A stretch of DNA of 42,893 nt from Chlorobiota bacterium (GTDB lineage: Bacteria > Bacteroidota > Bacteroidia > Bacteroidales > B39-G9): positions 1-42,893 of the forward strand of contig JAADFW010000082.1 in NCBI GenBank assembly GCA_013152655.1, written 5' to 3'. The notes beneath the pieces are model-generated. The model had not been told where the DNA came from, searched no databases, and saw only the letters and a list, made by a program, of their open reading frames with translations. A program made the position numbers and the translations under genes. Below, piece after piece: positions 16,532 through 25,602 of the stretch. Each line of letters opens with the position of its first letter. The stretch's first letter is position 1.

Positions 16532-19351
16532 TTAGTATTTTAATAATTTTTGTGTATAAGTACTACTATTAGTTCGTATTACACAAAAATATAGTCCGTT
16601 TTTTTCATTTATGCTATTCCATTGGTAATGATAATTATTTTTTATCAATTGTTCTTTATTCACTAACTCAACAGTTTCACCTAATATATTTACTATTTGC
16701 AAATTTTGAATGTTTCCGGAAAAGTCTTTTAATTCAATATTAAACTGCTGATTCGACGGATTTGGGTAAACTAAAATTTGCCCTGATTCTCTGTTCAAAT
16801 CAACTGTAGCAGAAACAATATCAGGCGTTGCCAATTTAACCGTAGTATAAATTCGATATTCGCCCGGTTCAAATGAAATTACCTGATTTGTATTGGCAAC
16901 ATTAATGGAATCGCCTGTAAAAAACTCATACCAATATCCGGTTTGTTGAAATGCAGGGTCAATATCTTTTGAAACTACATCAAAATTTCCCAGAATATTT
17001 ACATTCATCGAAGAATGATTTATTTTTATTGATTTAACAGAGGAGTTTGTATTCATTGAAAAATCACTGCTGCTAAAAGCTACATTATTTAATTTCAGAT
17101 TAATTAATGCCCGGTAAACCTGGTACAGCCTTTTTCTTCTTCCATCATCATAATAGTCCCACTTAACAGGTTTAGGACAAACACGGCAATCGTAATCAAT
17201 AGAAATATCATAACCCAGTTCGCCAAATTGCCACAACATTTTTGGGCCCGGAACGGTAATAAAAAAAGTAGCCGCAAGTTCAATTCGTTTAAGCGCAGTT
17301 GATAAGTCTTTCACATTATAACTACCCGCTGAATTGCCATATTGAATATTTTTATACATTAAGCGTTCTTCATCATGGCTTTCCATATAACCTACTACGT
17401 GAGGGGAACTCCAACTACGTTTTTTGTACGATATCCATGAAAAATCTGATTTGCCGTTTTCATTCCAGCCCATAGTAGCTTCGTTATAATTATAATTTGA
17501 GTTTCCCCATAACAAAATACCATATTCAGCCAGTTCTTTTTCTTCCGGATTATCAGACAGATGTTCAAAAATTACAAAAGCATTTTCTTTACGTTTCCAT
17601 ATTTCACTTGCCATTCTTTCAAGATTTGAAATACGTTCGGCATCATATTCACTACCCCAGCTATTTGGCCCGTAAGGTGTATTTGAAAAACCTTTGGTAA
17701 AATCAAAACGGAAACCGTCAATATGATATTCACTCATCCAATAGCTGTTTATGCTATCTACTAATTTTCGTGTATCAGGACTGTCATGGTTTAAATCATA
17801 TCCCCACTGTGCATCGGGATTTTGAAAATTACTGGTTTCGTTGTACCATGGATTATTAGCTGCCGGTCTGTTTAATTCAGCGTTCCAGTACATTCTAACT
17901 AAAGGTGACTGCCCGTACGTATGATTTAAGACCAAATCCATAAAAACTGCAATACCCCGTTTATGGCATTCATCAATAAACTTTTTATATTCATTTTTTG
18001 GCCCATAAGCTTTATCGGGTGCAAAGTAAAAAGAAGGATTATATCCCCAACTGTCGTTACCTTCAAATTCATTAAACGGCATCAGTTCAATAGCATTTAC
18101 ACCCAGATTTTCTAAATAATCAAGTGTATCGGTTATGGTTTTAATATCACGGTTTTCAGTAAAATCGCGTACCAATAACTCATAAACTATTAAATCCGTA
18201 ACAGCAGGAGGCTGAAAATCAGCTACTTCCCACGCATAAGGTGTTTGGTTTGTTTGAAATACCGAAGCTATTTCAGATGTTTTACCTGTTGGATATTCAA
18301 TTAGGTTAGGATAAATACTATTACTGATATATTTGTCCATATTCGGGTCACTGGTTTTATCGGTATATGGATCAGCTATTTTTAGTTCACCGTCAATATA
18401 ATATTGATAGATGTATTCTTTACCTGCTTCTAACCCATCTATTGTAATCCAATAACGCTTTCCATCGGTTGACTGTTTCATCATATAAGACTTATCCGGA
18501 TTTTGAGTATAAAGCAGCCAATCACTATAATCTCCAAGAGCATAAACAAACTCTTTGTCAGGAGCATAAAGAACCAAAGTAACCGTATTATTGTCAATAT
18601 AATTAACCCCATCTTTCATTCCGTCAGGAACATCTTCAACTACAACATCTCCTTTTATATAAAAAAATACCGAATCGTTAATATCACTATTCGCATCTGT
18701 TGCAATGGCCCGAATCCAATGAATGCCTTCAGTTTGTGATGAAAATGCATAAGATACATTGTTATTTGCAACACTTGAAACCAACTGATTATCAACATAT
18801 AAAAACAAACTATCTGCTAATGTTGCTTCTGCTGTTATTGAAATATTTTCATCAATATTAAAAATTGATTCATTTAACGGAGCTGTAATTTTAACATTTA
18901 GTCCTGTTTCGTAAACATCAGCATAAATATCACTTCCGTCAACATCTCTACCGGTAACAGTGCCATCGGCACTTCTAAAAACAAAGGCCATTTGCAGAAT
19001 AGTTTCAGTTGCCGGAACCCCGTAAAACTCACGAATTGAAGGTGTTATTTGTAAATGGTATAAATCATCACTAATTCTTTCAAGTTTTGCTGCGGGAATA
19101 TTATCACTCCAACCGGCAATTACATATTTCCAGTCGGTTGGCGAAGAACTTAAGTTTGTAATTACGCCTGTATGAGCATAAACATCTCCTGTAAATCCTG
19201 CTAATCCGGCATTGCCTTGTGTAGCATCAAAAATAACTGTAACTTCATCACCGTCAGAAGGAAAAGCCGGAATAGTAGTTACAACCTGGGATATTGCTAA
19301 ATAATTAAATAAAATTAAAAGCATACCGGTTAGTGATAGTTTTGTTTTCAT
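16532..19351 (-). CDS. Secreted GH13 alpha-amylase-family hydrolase with T9SS domain
   Basis: Protein of 939 residues with a signal peptide (residues 1-21). Beta-sandwich modules span about 22-240, and a CBM48-like E-set domain lies at about 245-345 (VTLVLYAPDKEFVYALGDYSDW). The GH13 barrel begins near 385 (LIVYELLVRDF). Catalytic regions are visible: MDLVLNHTYG (471-480), GFRFDFTKGF with the nucleophile D550, VIFEHLSD with the acid E596, and YMESHDEER with D660. A C-terminal beta domain and a T9SS sorting domain (VYPNPSNQQF to KNGLYFCVI) follow. It should hydrolyse alpha-1,4-glucan linkages at the cell surface or outside. In the classical sus locus the outer amylase is a SusG lipoprotein, so T9SS export is a notable difference. 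It follows susE/F with a 102-bp gap containing a strong hairpin. Confidence 0.92.
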   Translation of the reverse strand: MKTKLSLTGMLLILFNYLAISQVVTTIPAFPSDGDEVTVIFDATQGNAGLAGFTGDVYAHTGVITNLSSSPTDWKYVIAGWSDNIPAAKLERISDDLYHLQITPSIREFYGVPATETILQMAFVFRSADGTVTGRDVDGSDIYADVYETGLNVKITAPLNESIFNIDENISITAEATLADSLFLYVDNQLVSSVANNNVSYAFSSQTEGIHWIRAIATDANSDINDSVFFYIKGDVVVEDVPDGMKDGVNYIDNNTVTLVLYAPDKEFVYALGDYSDWLLYTQNPDKSYMMKQSTDGKRYWITIDGLEAGKEYIYQYYIDGELKIADPYTDKTSDPNMDKYISNSIYPNLIEYPTGKTSEIASVFQTNQTPYAWEVADFQPPAVTDLIVYELLVRDFTENRDIKTITDTLDYLENLGVNAIELMPFNEFEGNDSWGYNPSFYFAPDKAYGPKNEYKKFIDECHKRGIAVFMDLVLNHTYGQSPLVRMYWNAELNRPAANNPWYNETSNFQNPDAQWGYDLNHDSPDTRKLVDSINSYWMSEYHIDGFRFDFTKGFSNTPYGPNSWGSEYDAERISNLERMASEIWKRKENAFVIFEHLSDNPEEKELAEYGILLWGNSNYNYNEATMGWNENGKSDFSWISYKKRSWSSPHVVGYMESHDEERLMYKNIQYGNSAGSYNVKDLSTALKRIELAATFFITVPGPKMLWQFGELGYDISIDYDCRVCPKPVKWDYYDDGRRKRLYQVYRALINLKLNNVAFSSSDFSMNTNSSVKSIKINHSSMNVNILGNFDVVSKDIDPAFQQTGYWYEFFTGDSINVANTNQVISFEPGEYRIYTTVKLATPDIVSATVDLNRESGQILVYPNPSNQQFNIELKDFSGNIQNLQIVNILGETVELVNKEQLIKNNYHYQWNSINEKNGLYFCVIRTNSSTYTQKLLKY

Positions 19352-19390
19352 AATGTATTAAACTTAGTAGTTTTAAAATATGTGATAATA

Positions 19391-19427
19391 TAAAGGATAC
19401 TATCTTTTAAAAAGATAGTATCCTTTA
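19391..19427. repeat. 37-nt perfect palindrome between susE/F and the amylase gene
   Basis: Two 18-bp arms (TAAAGGATACTATCTTTT and its exact complement AAAAGATAGTATCCTTTA) flank a single base at 19409. It lies 27 bp past the susE/F stop and 39 bp before the amylase start on the minus strand. There is no U-run after it in the direction of transcription. It may be an RNA processing or stabilising hairpin, or a partial attenuator setting lower expression of the enzyme genes. Confidence 0.75.
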
Positions 19428-19453
19428 CCCTGTTTCATTATAATATAATTTAA

Positions 19454-20626
19454 TTATTGTTGAGTAACTTTATATGTTCCTGCCGCAATATTAACTTCAA
19501 TTAAATAACTTCCTGTTATTGACGGTGGCGGAATAGACATTGGATCAGCTACATCTTCCGTAGGGCGATACTGAAGTTTGCCACTTTCAAATGTTCCGTT
19601 TCCATCTTGCCCGTACATAGGTGCCCATTGCCCCTGATATTCAAGAAATTTAAATCCTTCAGTTGCATCAGCACTTAAATTAGCTACTAAACTAAATTTT
19701 CCGGGTGCATCTTTTGTCATGGCTATTGCTGCGTTATTATCCCAACCTGCCTCAGTTGCATCACCTATAATATGTAATGTTTGAACTGTTTCAGTAATTG
19801 TGTAAGTTAAATTTACAATATCAACAGTAATAATGTAATCGTCTTCTACATCAGGCGCTGGTATTGGCGTTGGGTCAGGGTCAGCTTCGGTAGCTCGTAA
19901 CACTAAAACACCACTTTCCCATGTTCCGGCACCATCTGAACCCCACTGAGGAGCCCATGCACCAAGATATCTTATAAACTTGACAAAACCATCCGAGCCA
20001 TCTGTTCCGTTTGGCTTAAGCAAATCGACTACGGAATAAGTTGAATCGGAACCGGAATCGGGTAAATACTGAGCAGCAATTGCCAGTGTATTATCCCAGC
20101 CTGCTGTTGTTGCACCACCAAGGAGATAAATTGGTTCAGCATTAACACTAACATCATCTGAATATGGTGTAAACGAAAGGGTTAACGTTTGAGATACAGC
20201 TTCACTTAAACTTTCATTAACTCTGCCAATAACTCTGAAAGCAACATTTGATGCTACATCTTCAGTTAAGCCCATTCCTAATAATTTATTATTCATATCG
20301 CCAACAGTAATTGAATAGGATAAATCCGGAGATTGCTGTAAGGTTAGAACATTAACAAAATTACTATCTGCAATATCCATTTCAAGTGTATAAGTTGCAC
20401 TTGGTAAATTATCTATTCCATAATTAGCCTCCGACCATGTAAAAGTAGTCAGGTTAGTATCAGCACTATCTTTTAGCAAAATAAAAGATGTTCCATTTGC
20501 TGGATTTGTAAATTCCGGAGCTGTAACATTGGCTGTGTTTAGTACCGGATTATTATTTTCAGTTTCGCACGAATAAAATATTACAAACCCTAAAATAGCT
20601 GTTATTATTGATAAGTATTTTTTCAT
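19454..20626 (-). CDS. susE: SusE/SusF-like surface starch-binding lipoprotein
   Basis: Lipoprotein of 390 residues: a signal peptide ends in the lipobox VIFYSC (Cys20). A SusE N-terminal domain follows (about 30-155, with FTWSEANYG and YTLEMDIADSNF). Then come two homologous binding modules, at about 165-280 and 283-389. The modules share GGATTAGWDN / GDATEAGWDN, then GFVKFIRYLGAWAPQWGSDG / GFKFLEYQGQWAPMYGQDG, and end in a matching IPxP segment before the last strands. The conserved tryptophans suit stacking on sugar rings. It is expected on the outer face of the outer membrane, holding alpha-glucan for the SusCD complex. It starts 19 bp after the susD stop and is surely co-transcribed with it. 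Whether to name it SusE or SusF is open, because the locus has only one such gene. Confidence 0.88.
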   Translation of the reverse strand: MKKYLSIITAILGFVIFYSCETENNNPVLNTANVTAPEFTNPANGTSFILLKDSADTNLTTFTWSEANYGIDNLPSATYTLEMDIADSNFVNVLTLQQSPDLSYSITVGDMNNKLLGMGLTEDVASNVAFRVIGRVNESLSEAVSQTLTLSFTPYSDDVSVNAEPIYLLGGATTAGWDNTLAIAAQYLPDSGSDSTYSVVDLLKPNGTDGSDGFVKFIRYLGAWAPQWGSDGAGTWESGVLVLRATEADPDPTPIPAPDVEDDYIITVDIVNLTYTITETVQTLHIIGDATEAGWDNNAAIAMTKDAPGKFSLVANLSADATEGFKFLEYQGQWAPMYGQDGNGTFESGKLQYRPTEDVADPMSIPPPSITGSYLIEVNIAAGTYKVTQQ

Positions 20627-20645
20627 TTCTTTAAATTTTAAAAAA

Positions 20646-22238
20646 TTAATAACCGGTATTTTGTACTAAATTTGGATTAGCAGTAATATCATCGGCAGGA
20701 ATAGGATAAAGCTGATAAAAATCGGCAATAGAAGTACCGGCTTTAACTCCACCTTTCCATGGCCATATATAAACATCGCCTGCAAACTTACCAAACCTGA
20801 TTAAATCAGTTCTTCTTTGACACTCCCAGTAAAGCTCCCTGGCTCTTTCATCCAAAATAAAATCCAAAGTTAAGTCACCCGATGCAATGTTCCCGCTATT
20901 ATCGCCATAAGCTCTTTCACGAATTAAATTAACATAAGTTAATGCAGTTGCATTGTCGCCACCGGTTCCGCCTCGTAATACTGCTTCAGCATACATTAAA
21001 TAAACATCTGCTAAACGGAACAACTGAAAATCATTATCTACATGTGTTTCATTTGATCCTTTTTGTCCGGTTGAAGTAATGTTTTTATATTTTGTAATGG
21101 CATATCCTTCAGTAAAAGTAGGAATATCATCAATTTCAAGGTTTTGTCCGCTCGTATAAAACATTGCTCTGCTATCGGTAGCTCCGGTTATGTCAGCAAA
21201 TTTATTAACAAATGCACTGGTTGTCCTGTTTCCACCCCAGCCAAAATCAATTCCAAAATCAGAAGCACTCATACTTCCTCCAACTGCCGCATGAACTAAA
21301 AATGTAGTTCCACCCCATGTCTGACTCGCTAAACCATCAAATTCCAAGGTAAAAATTGCACCATTATCAAACTGGTCGTTATCGGCTAAGAATAAATTAG
21401 CATAAGTAGGTTCTAATGAGTAACCTTCTGCAATTACCTTTTTACAATAAGTTAAACACTCTGTATATTTAGGTTGTCCGGTATAAACTTCTGCATTTAA
21501 ATACAGCTTGGCTAAAAGTGTCCATACAGCAGCCCTGTCAGCTCTGTAGCGCTCATTTTGCATAGGGGCAACCATTTTGTTTTCAATGTCTAATAACTCA
21601 TTTTCAATATAAGTAAACAAGTCTGCTCTTTTTATTTGCTCAGGCAGAAAAGCTCCCACTTTATCATCTTCAGTAACAAAAGGCACATTGCCAAACATAT
21701 CTAACGCATGATAGTAACTTAACGCTCTTAAAAAACGGGCTTCACTCCTGTAGTTGGCAATCTCGTCACGATAATTGTCATCAATTCCGTAAAAATCCAA
21801 CTGCTCAGGACTCGATTGTCGAATAAATTCATTTGCTAAAGTTAGTTGGTAATAAATTCTAAAATACATACCTCTGACAAAAGGGTTTGACGAAGTCCAT
21901 GCATTATCATGAAAATCAGACAATCCATCGTCACTCCAACCATTAACAGCTTCGTCGGTTGGTAATTCCTGTAAGTTCCAAAGATTACGCAAGTAAGATG
22001 AAAATCCTTCATCAATTCCAACCAAGTCACCTTGACCGGCAGGCCCTTCCTGTCCGGTTAATGTAAGCCCTGCATAAAGTTTTGCAAGAACCTGTCTGTA
22101 TGCTGCCGGATCTTTATATAATGTTGCAGATGTTATTTCATCTTTGTCAATAGGCACAGTATCAAGATCTTTCAGGCACGATGTAACTCCAATTAATAAT
22201 GAAATTACAATTACTGATATTTTAATTTTATATTTCAT
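20646..22238 (-). CDS. susD: SusD/RagB-family glycan-binding outer-membrane lipoprotein
   Basis: Lipoprotein of 530 residues with signal peptide and lipobox (IGVTSC, Cys21). Family features are YRQVLAKLYAGLTLTGQEGPAG near the N-terminus, then NYRSEARFLRALSYYHALDMFGNVPFV (the helical TPR-like SusD core). RADRAAVWTLLAKLYLNAEVYTG and LFRLADVYLMYAEAVLRGG follow. The C-terminal RARELYWECQRRTDLIRFGKF and LYPIPADDITANPNLVQNTGY are diagnostic. It forms the lid of the SusC transporter and binds the glycan at the cell surface. It starts 18 bp after the susC stop. Specificity for starch is inferred from the GH13 and SusE/F genes. Confidence 0.95.
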   Translation of the reverse strand: MKYKIKISVIVISLLIGVTSCLKDLDTVPIDKDEITSATLYKDPAAYRQVLAKLYAGLTLTGQEGPAGQGDLVGIDEGFSSYLRNLWNLQELPTDEAVNGWSDDGLSDFHDNAWTSSNPFVRGMYFRIYYQLTLANEFIRQSSPEQLDFYGIDDNYRDEIANYRSEARFLRALSYYHALDMFGNVPFVTEDDKVGAFLPEQIKRADLFTYIENELLDIENKMVAPMQNERYRADRAAVWTLLAKLYLNAEVYTGQPKYTECLTYCKKVIAEGYSLEPTYANLFLADNDQFDNGAIFTLEFDGLASQTWGGTTFLVHAAVGGSMSASDFGIDFGWGGNRTTSAFVNKFADITGATDSRAMFYTSGQNLEIDDIPTFTEGYAITKYKNITSTGQKGSNETHVDNDFQLFRLADVYLMYAEAVLRGGTGGDNATALTYVNLIRERAYGDNSGNIASGDLTLDFILDERARELYWECQRRTDLIRFGKFAGDVYIWPWKGGVKAGTSIADFYQLYPIPADDITANPNLVQNTGY

Positions 22239-22256
22239 CTGTTTCTTATTTAATTA

Positions 22257-25200
22257 TTAAAAATCAACATGTAAACCAATTACAAAAACCCGTGGACGTG
22301 GGTAAAAATTATTGTCTATTCCATTCCCAATTTCAGGATCAATGCCTTCGTATTTTGTAATTACAAAAGCGTTTTGGACTGTTGCAAATATTCTTAAATC
22401 AAGTTTGTCCATAGCTAAACCTTCAAATTTATAACCCATCGTAATATTGTCCATTCGTAAAAAAGAAGCGTTTCGAATATAATAATCAGAAAAGTATTGA
22501 AAATTTTCGAAATTTGATTCTAACACGCCCCTGTTAAGGTTTTGAAAATAAAGTGTTGTATGAACCATATCCTGATATACTCCCTGACTCGAACTTATAT
22601 TATTATAAACGTAATTTCCTAAACTAATTCGTCCGCTAAAAGAAAAATCAAAATTTTTATATTGAAATCTTGATGCAAAGCCCATAAAAATATCGGGTGC
22701 AGGTTGTTTATACTGATACCTGTCGTCTTCCGTAATTTTTCCATCGCCGCTTAAGTCTTCATACAAACCTTCTATGGGATTTCCATCCTGATCGTAAATT
22801 TGTTTATAAACAAAGAATGAACTGGCTGGGTAACCCACACTATGTATTTGAATAGTATTTCCTACACCACCGGAAATTCCCCCGGTATAAACACCCAAAA
22901 AGTTTGAATCTTCTACGGCAGTTAATTTGGTAATTTTATTTTCGTTATAAGAAATATTATAATTTAATTCCCAGAAAACATCTTTTTGCTCAATAATTCT
23001 TCCGGTTAATGATAATTCTATTCCTTTGTTTTCCAAGTCTCCAATATTAGTAACAATTCTATTTGAAAAATTTGTTCCGGCCGGAACAGGAATTTCATTT
23101 ATTAAATGGGTGGTAACTCTTTTATACATATCAATTGTACCAATAATTCTATCCTGTGCAAATCCAAAATCCAATCCAATATTTGAAGTAGTTGTTTCTT
23201 CCCATTGTAAACTTGCATCGAATGCACTTGGCCGTGCGGTAGTAATTGTATCATTTCCAAAAATATACCGTGCGTCATTTTGGCTGTATAAAAATTTTGC
23301 TAAATAAGGATAATCACCCTGATTAATTTGCTGTTGTCCGGTAATTCCATATCCTAAACGTAATTTCAAGTTCGAAACAAAATCAACATTTTTAAGAAAT
23401 GATTCTTCTTTAATTTTCCATGCCAAAGCAACCGAAGGAAAAATTCCCGACCTGGTATCGGGTGAAAAGCGTGAAGATAAGTCATTACGTAAGGTAAAGG
23501 TTAATAAATACCTGTTTAATAAAGTATAATTGAACCTCCCAAAGAATGAGATTAAGTAATATTCGGTTGCATCCTCATTGTCAGTTACTACTAATTTTCT
23601 GTCATCACTGGTATAATCGTTGGTTTCGTAAGTGTAGTTATTTCTCCAGAAATGTTGCCATGAATAGCCTGTCATTACATCAAATTTACTGGCAATGTTA
23701 TCAGCATCTTTTGTATAATTCAAATAAAAATCAAGTAATTCATTCTTTTTTTCCTGTGTATAATTTCTTTTTGTTCCGCCATCAACTGTTGAATCAGTAC
23801 TAAAAGCCCATGATGCAGTTGCCGGGTCATAAAATGTCCCTTCACTTTTTGAATGGTCATAACCCATATTCAAATTAGCTCTTAAGTCTGGTAAAAAAGG
23901 CAGTTTATAATCGGCTTGTATATTACCTATTGTCCGGTTAACATCTGATTCATCCGACCTTAAATTAAGCTGTGCTACAGGATTTGAAGGAGCCAACCCG
24001 TTAGGATAGCCCGAGCCGTCTGAAGACAGCCATGTCCAGTAACCTCCGTAAGGGCTGTTTGGGTCTTTTACCGGTTGGGTTGGGTCAAAACGAACTGCAC
24101 TCCCAATAGCATCTCTGTTTGCAAATTTGTTTTTAATGTTCATTCCCTTAAGATTCACATTTATGTTTAAATGGTCATCTAACAAGCTTGGGTTAAGCGA
24201 AATAGCTCCGGTCATTCTTTTCATATTATCTGTTTTAAGAATCCCGTTTTGGTCAGAATAACCAACTGAAGCTCTGTAAGGCAAATCTTTATAAGAGCCG
24301 GTAGCACTTGCATTATACTCTTGTCCTACTGATGTATTAAAAATTTCGTCTTGCCAGTTTGTGTTTGCATTGCCAAGAATTTTAGCAATAGTATCATTTG
24401 GATCGGCAATTAATCCGTCTGTAATTCTTTGCTGAATAATATTTTTAAATTCATCGGTAGATAATACTTCCGTTGTCTTGGCAATTGTATTAATAGAAGT
24501 TTTTTCGTCAAAACTTAATTTTAATCCACTTCCTTTTTTACCTTTTTTTGTTGTAATAATAATAACGCCGTTTGAAGCTCTTGAGCCGTAAATAGCTGTT
24601 GCAGAAGCATCTTTTAAAACTGTAAAAGTTTCAATGTCGTTCGGGTTTACAACATTTAACGGATTTCTTAAGCCGGATATATCGCTATTAGCAACCGGAA
24701 TTCCATCAATTACGATTAACGGATCGTTTACAGCAGTTAAAGAAGAACCGCCTCTAATCCGAATTGTTGAACCTTCCCCCGGAGCACCTCCGTTTGAAAC
24801 AATATTAACACCTGCTGTTTTACCGGTAATTAATTGCTCCGGTGAAGTAATTGAGCCCTGGTTAAAGTCTTTAACACTAATTGCAGTAACGGCTCCGGTT
24901 GCATCGCTTTTTTTAACTTGCCCATAACCAATTACAACTACTTCATTTAACCCTTTAACATTAGGTTGCATTACAACATCAATAATAGTACGGCCCTCAA
25001 TTGAAACCTCTTGTTGAGCCATGCCAACAAAACTAAATACCAATGTAGTTACATCAGGAGATACCTTAATTTGATATCTTCCATCCATATCAGTACTTGT
25101 TCCCATTGTGGTTCCCTTAAGAATAATGGAAACACCGGGTAATGTACTACCATCATCTCCAGATGTAACAGTACCCGTAATTGTTTTTTCCTGAGCCCAG

Positions 25201-25271
25201 ATATGGTTCATCAGAAAAAACGCAACCAGGAAAAGAATAAACTTCCCGGGTTTCAAGTAAATATTTTTCAT
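22257..25271 (-). CDS. susC: SusC/RagA-family TonB-dependent glycan transporter
   Basis: Outer-membrane protein of 1004 residues and first gene of the glucan locus. The signal peptide ends at HIWAQ. A carboxypeptidase-regulatory-like domain follows (GTVTSGDDGSTLPGVSIILKGT to VSIEGRTIIDVVM). Next comes the TonB-box-like region EVVVIGYGQVKKSDATGAV, and a plug domain with IRGGSSLTAVNDPLIVIDGIP and LKDASATAIYGSRASNGVIIITTKKG. The 22-strand barrel ends in the aromatic C-terminus VFVIGLHVDF. It imports oligosaccharides captured by SusD, using TonB-ExbBD energy. A predicted -7 box and a leader inverted repeat lie upstream. No dedicated SusR-type or ECF sigma/anti-sigma regulator is present beside it. 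Confidence 0.96.
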   Translation of the reverse strand: MKNIYLKPGKFILFLVAFFLMNHIWAQEKTITGTVTSGDDGSTLPGVSIILKGTTMGTSTDMDGRYQIKVSPDVTTLVFSFVGMAQQEVSIEGRTIIDVVMQPNVKGLNEVVVIGYGQVKKSDATGAVTAISVKDFNQGSITSPEQLITGKTAGVNIVSNGGAPGEGSTIRIRGGSSLTAVNDPLIVIDGIPVANSDISGLRNPLNVVNPNDIETFTVLKDASATAIYGSRASNGVIIITTKKGKKGSGLKLSFDEKTSINTIAKTTEVLSTDEFKNIIQQRITDGLIADPNDTIAKILGNANTNWQDEIFNTSVGQEYNASATGSYKDLPYRASVGYSDQNGILKTDNMKRMTGAISLNPSLLDDHLNINVNLKGMNIKNKFANRDAIGSAVRFDPTQPVKDPNSPYGGYWTWLSSDGSGYPNGLAPSNPVAQLNLRSDESDVNRTIGNIQADYKLPFLPDLRANLNMGYDHSKSEGTFYDPATASWAFSTDSTVDGGTKRNYTQEKKNELLDFYLNYTKDADNIASKFDVMTGYSWQHFWRNNYTYETNDYTSDDRKLVVTDNEDATEYYLISFFGRFNYTLLNRYLLTFTLRNDLSSRFSPDTRSGIFPSVALAWKIKEESFLKNVDFVSNLKLRLGYGITGQQQINQGDYPYLAKFLYSQNDARYIFGNDTITTARPSAFDASLQWEETTTSNIGLDFGFAQDRIIGTIDMYKRVTTHLINEIPVPAGTNFSNRIVTNIGDLENKGIELSLTGRIIEQKDVFWELNYNISYNENKITKLTAVEDSNFLGVYTGGISGGVGNTIQIHSVGYPASSFFVYKQIYDQDGNPIEGLYEDLSGDGKITEDDRYQYKQPAPDIFMGFASRFQYKNFDFSFSGRISLGNYVYNNISSSQGVYQDMVHTTLYFQNLNRGVLESNFENFQYFSDYYIRNASFLRMDNITMGYKFEGLAMDKLDLRIFATVQNAFVITKYEGIDPEIGNGIDNNFYPRPRVFVIGLHVDF

Positions 25272-25602
25272 ATAATAATTATTAGTTAATAAATAGTTTA
25301 GTATTATTTAGAATGAGATATTCTAAATTAGAAGTATTTTTTCAAATTTACAGCATTTTTAACAGAAATATAGATTAATACTCTTAAAAAACAACTTAAA
25401 TTCAATGCAAACGTTTGAAATTACAGAACCATTTTATAGACTTTTTGAATTGGAAAATAGCTGTTCATTCCTCTAATAATCAATTTTATTAAATAAGTTT
25501 CTTCCCTGGAATTGCTTACAATATATTTCAAAAAGTTATAAAAAATAACTAATTTAGGAATTCATTCTAATCCGATTATTTTATTAGCACATTTTGAGTG
25601 AA
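25272..25602. other. 331-bp divergent region between susC and the universal stress gene
   Basis: No gene is seen. On the susC side there is a 9-bp inverted repeat (25306-25314 and 25320-25328, ATTTAGAAT/ATTCTAAAT with a 5-base loop) lying between the predicted -7 box (25343-25350) and the susC start. On the stress-gene side, TTAGGAATTCATTCTAA (25554-25570) resembles it and is about 33 bp before the ATG. They may be two sites for the same regulator. Confidence 0.45.
25343..25350 (-). promoter_or_regulatory. Predicted -7 box of the susC operon
   Basis: On the minus strand TAAATTTG matches TAnnTTTG perfectly, 71 bp before the susC ATG. The upstream TTTC is only about 14 bp away, so the -33 element is not convincing. 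Confidence 0.4.

Noticed and set aside
25554-25602. TTG at 25594 as the start of the universal stress protein
   Set aside because: The ATG at 25603 begins exactly at the family's conserved first strand (KNIIVPVDF).
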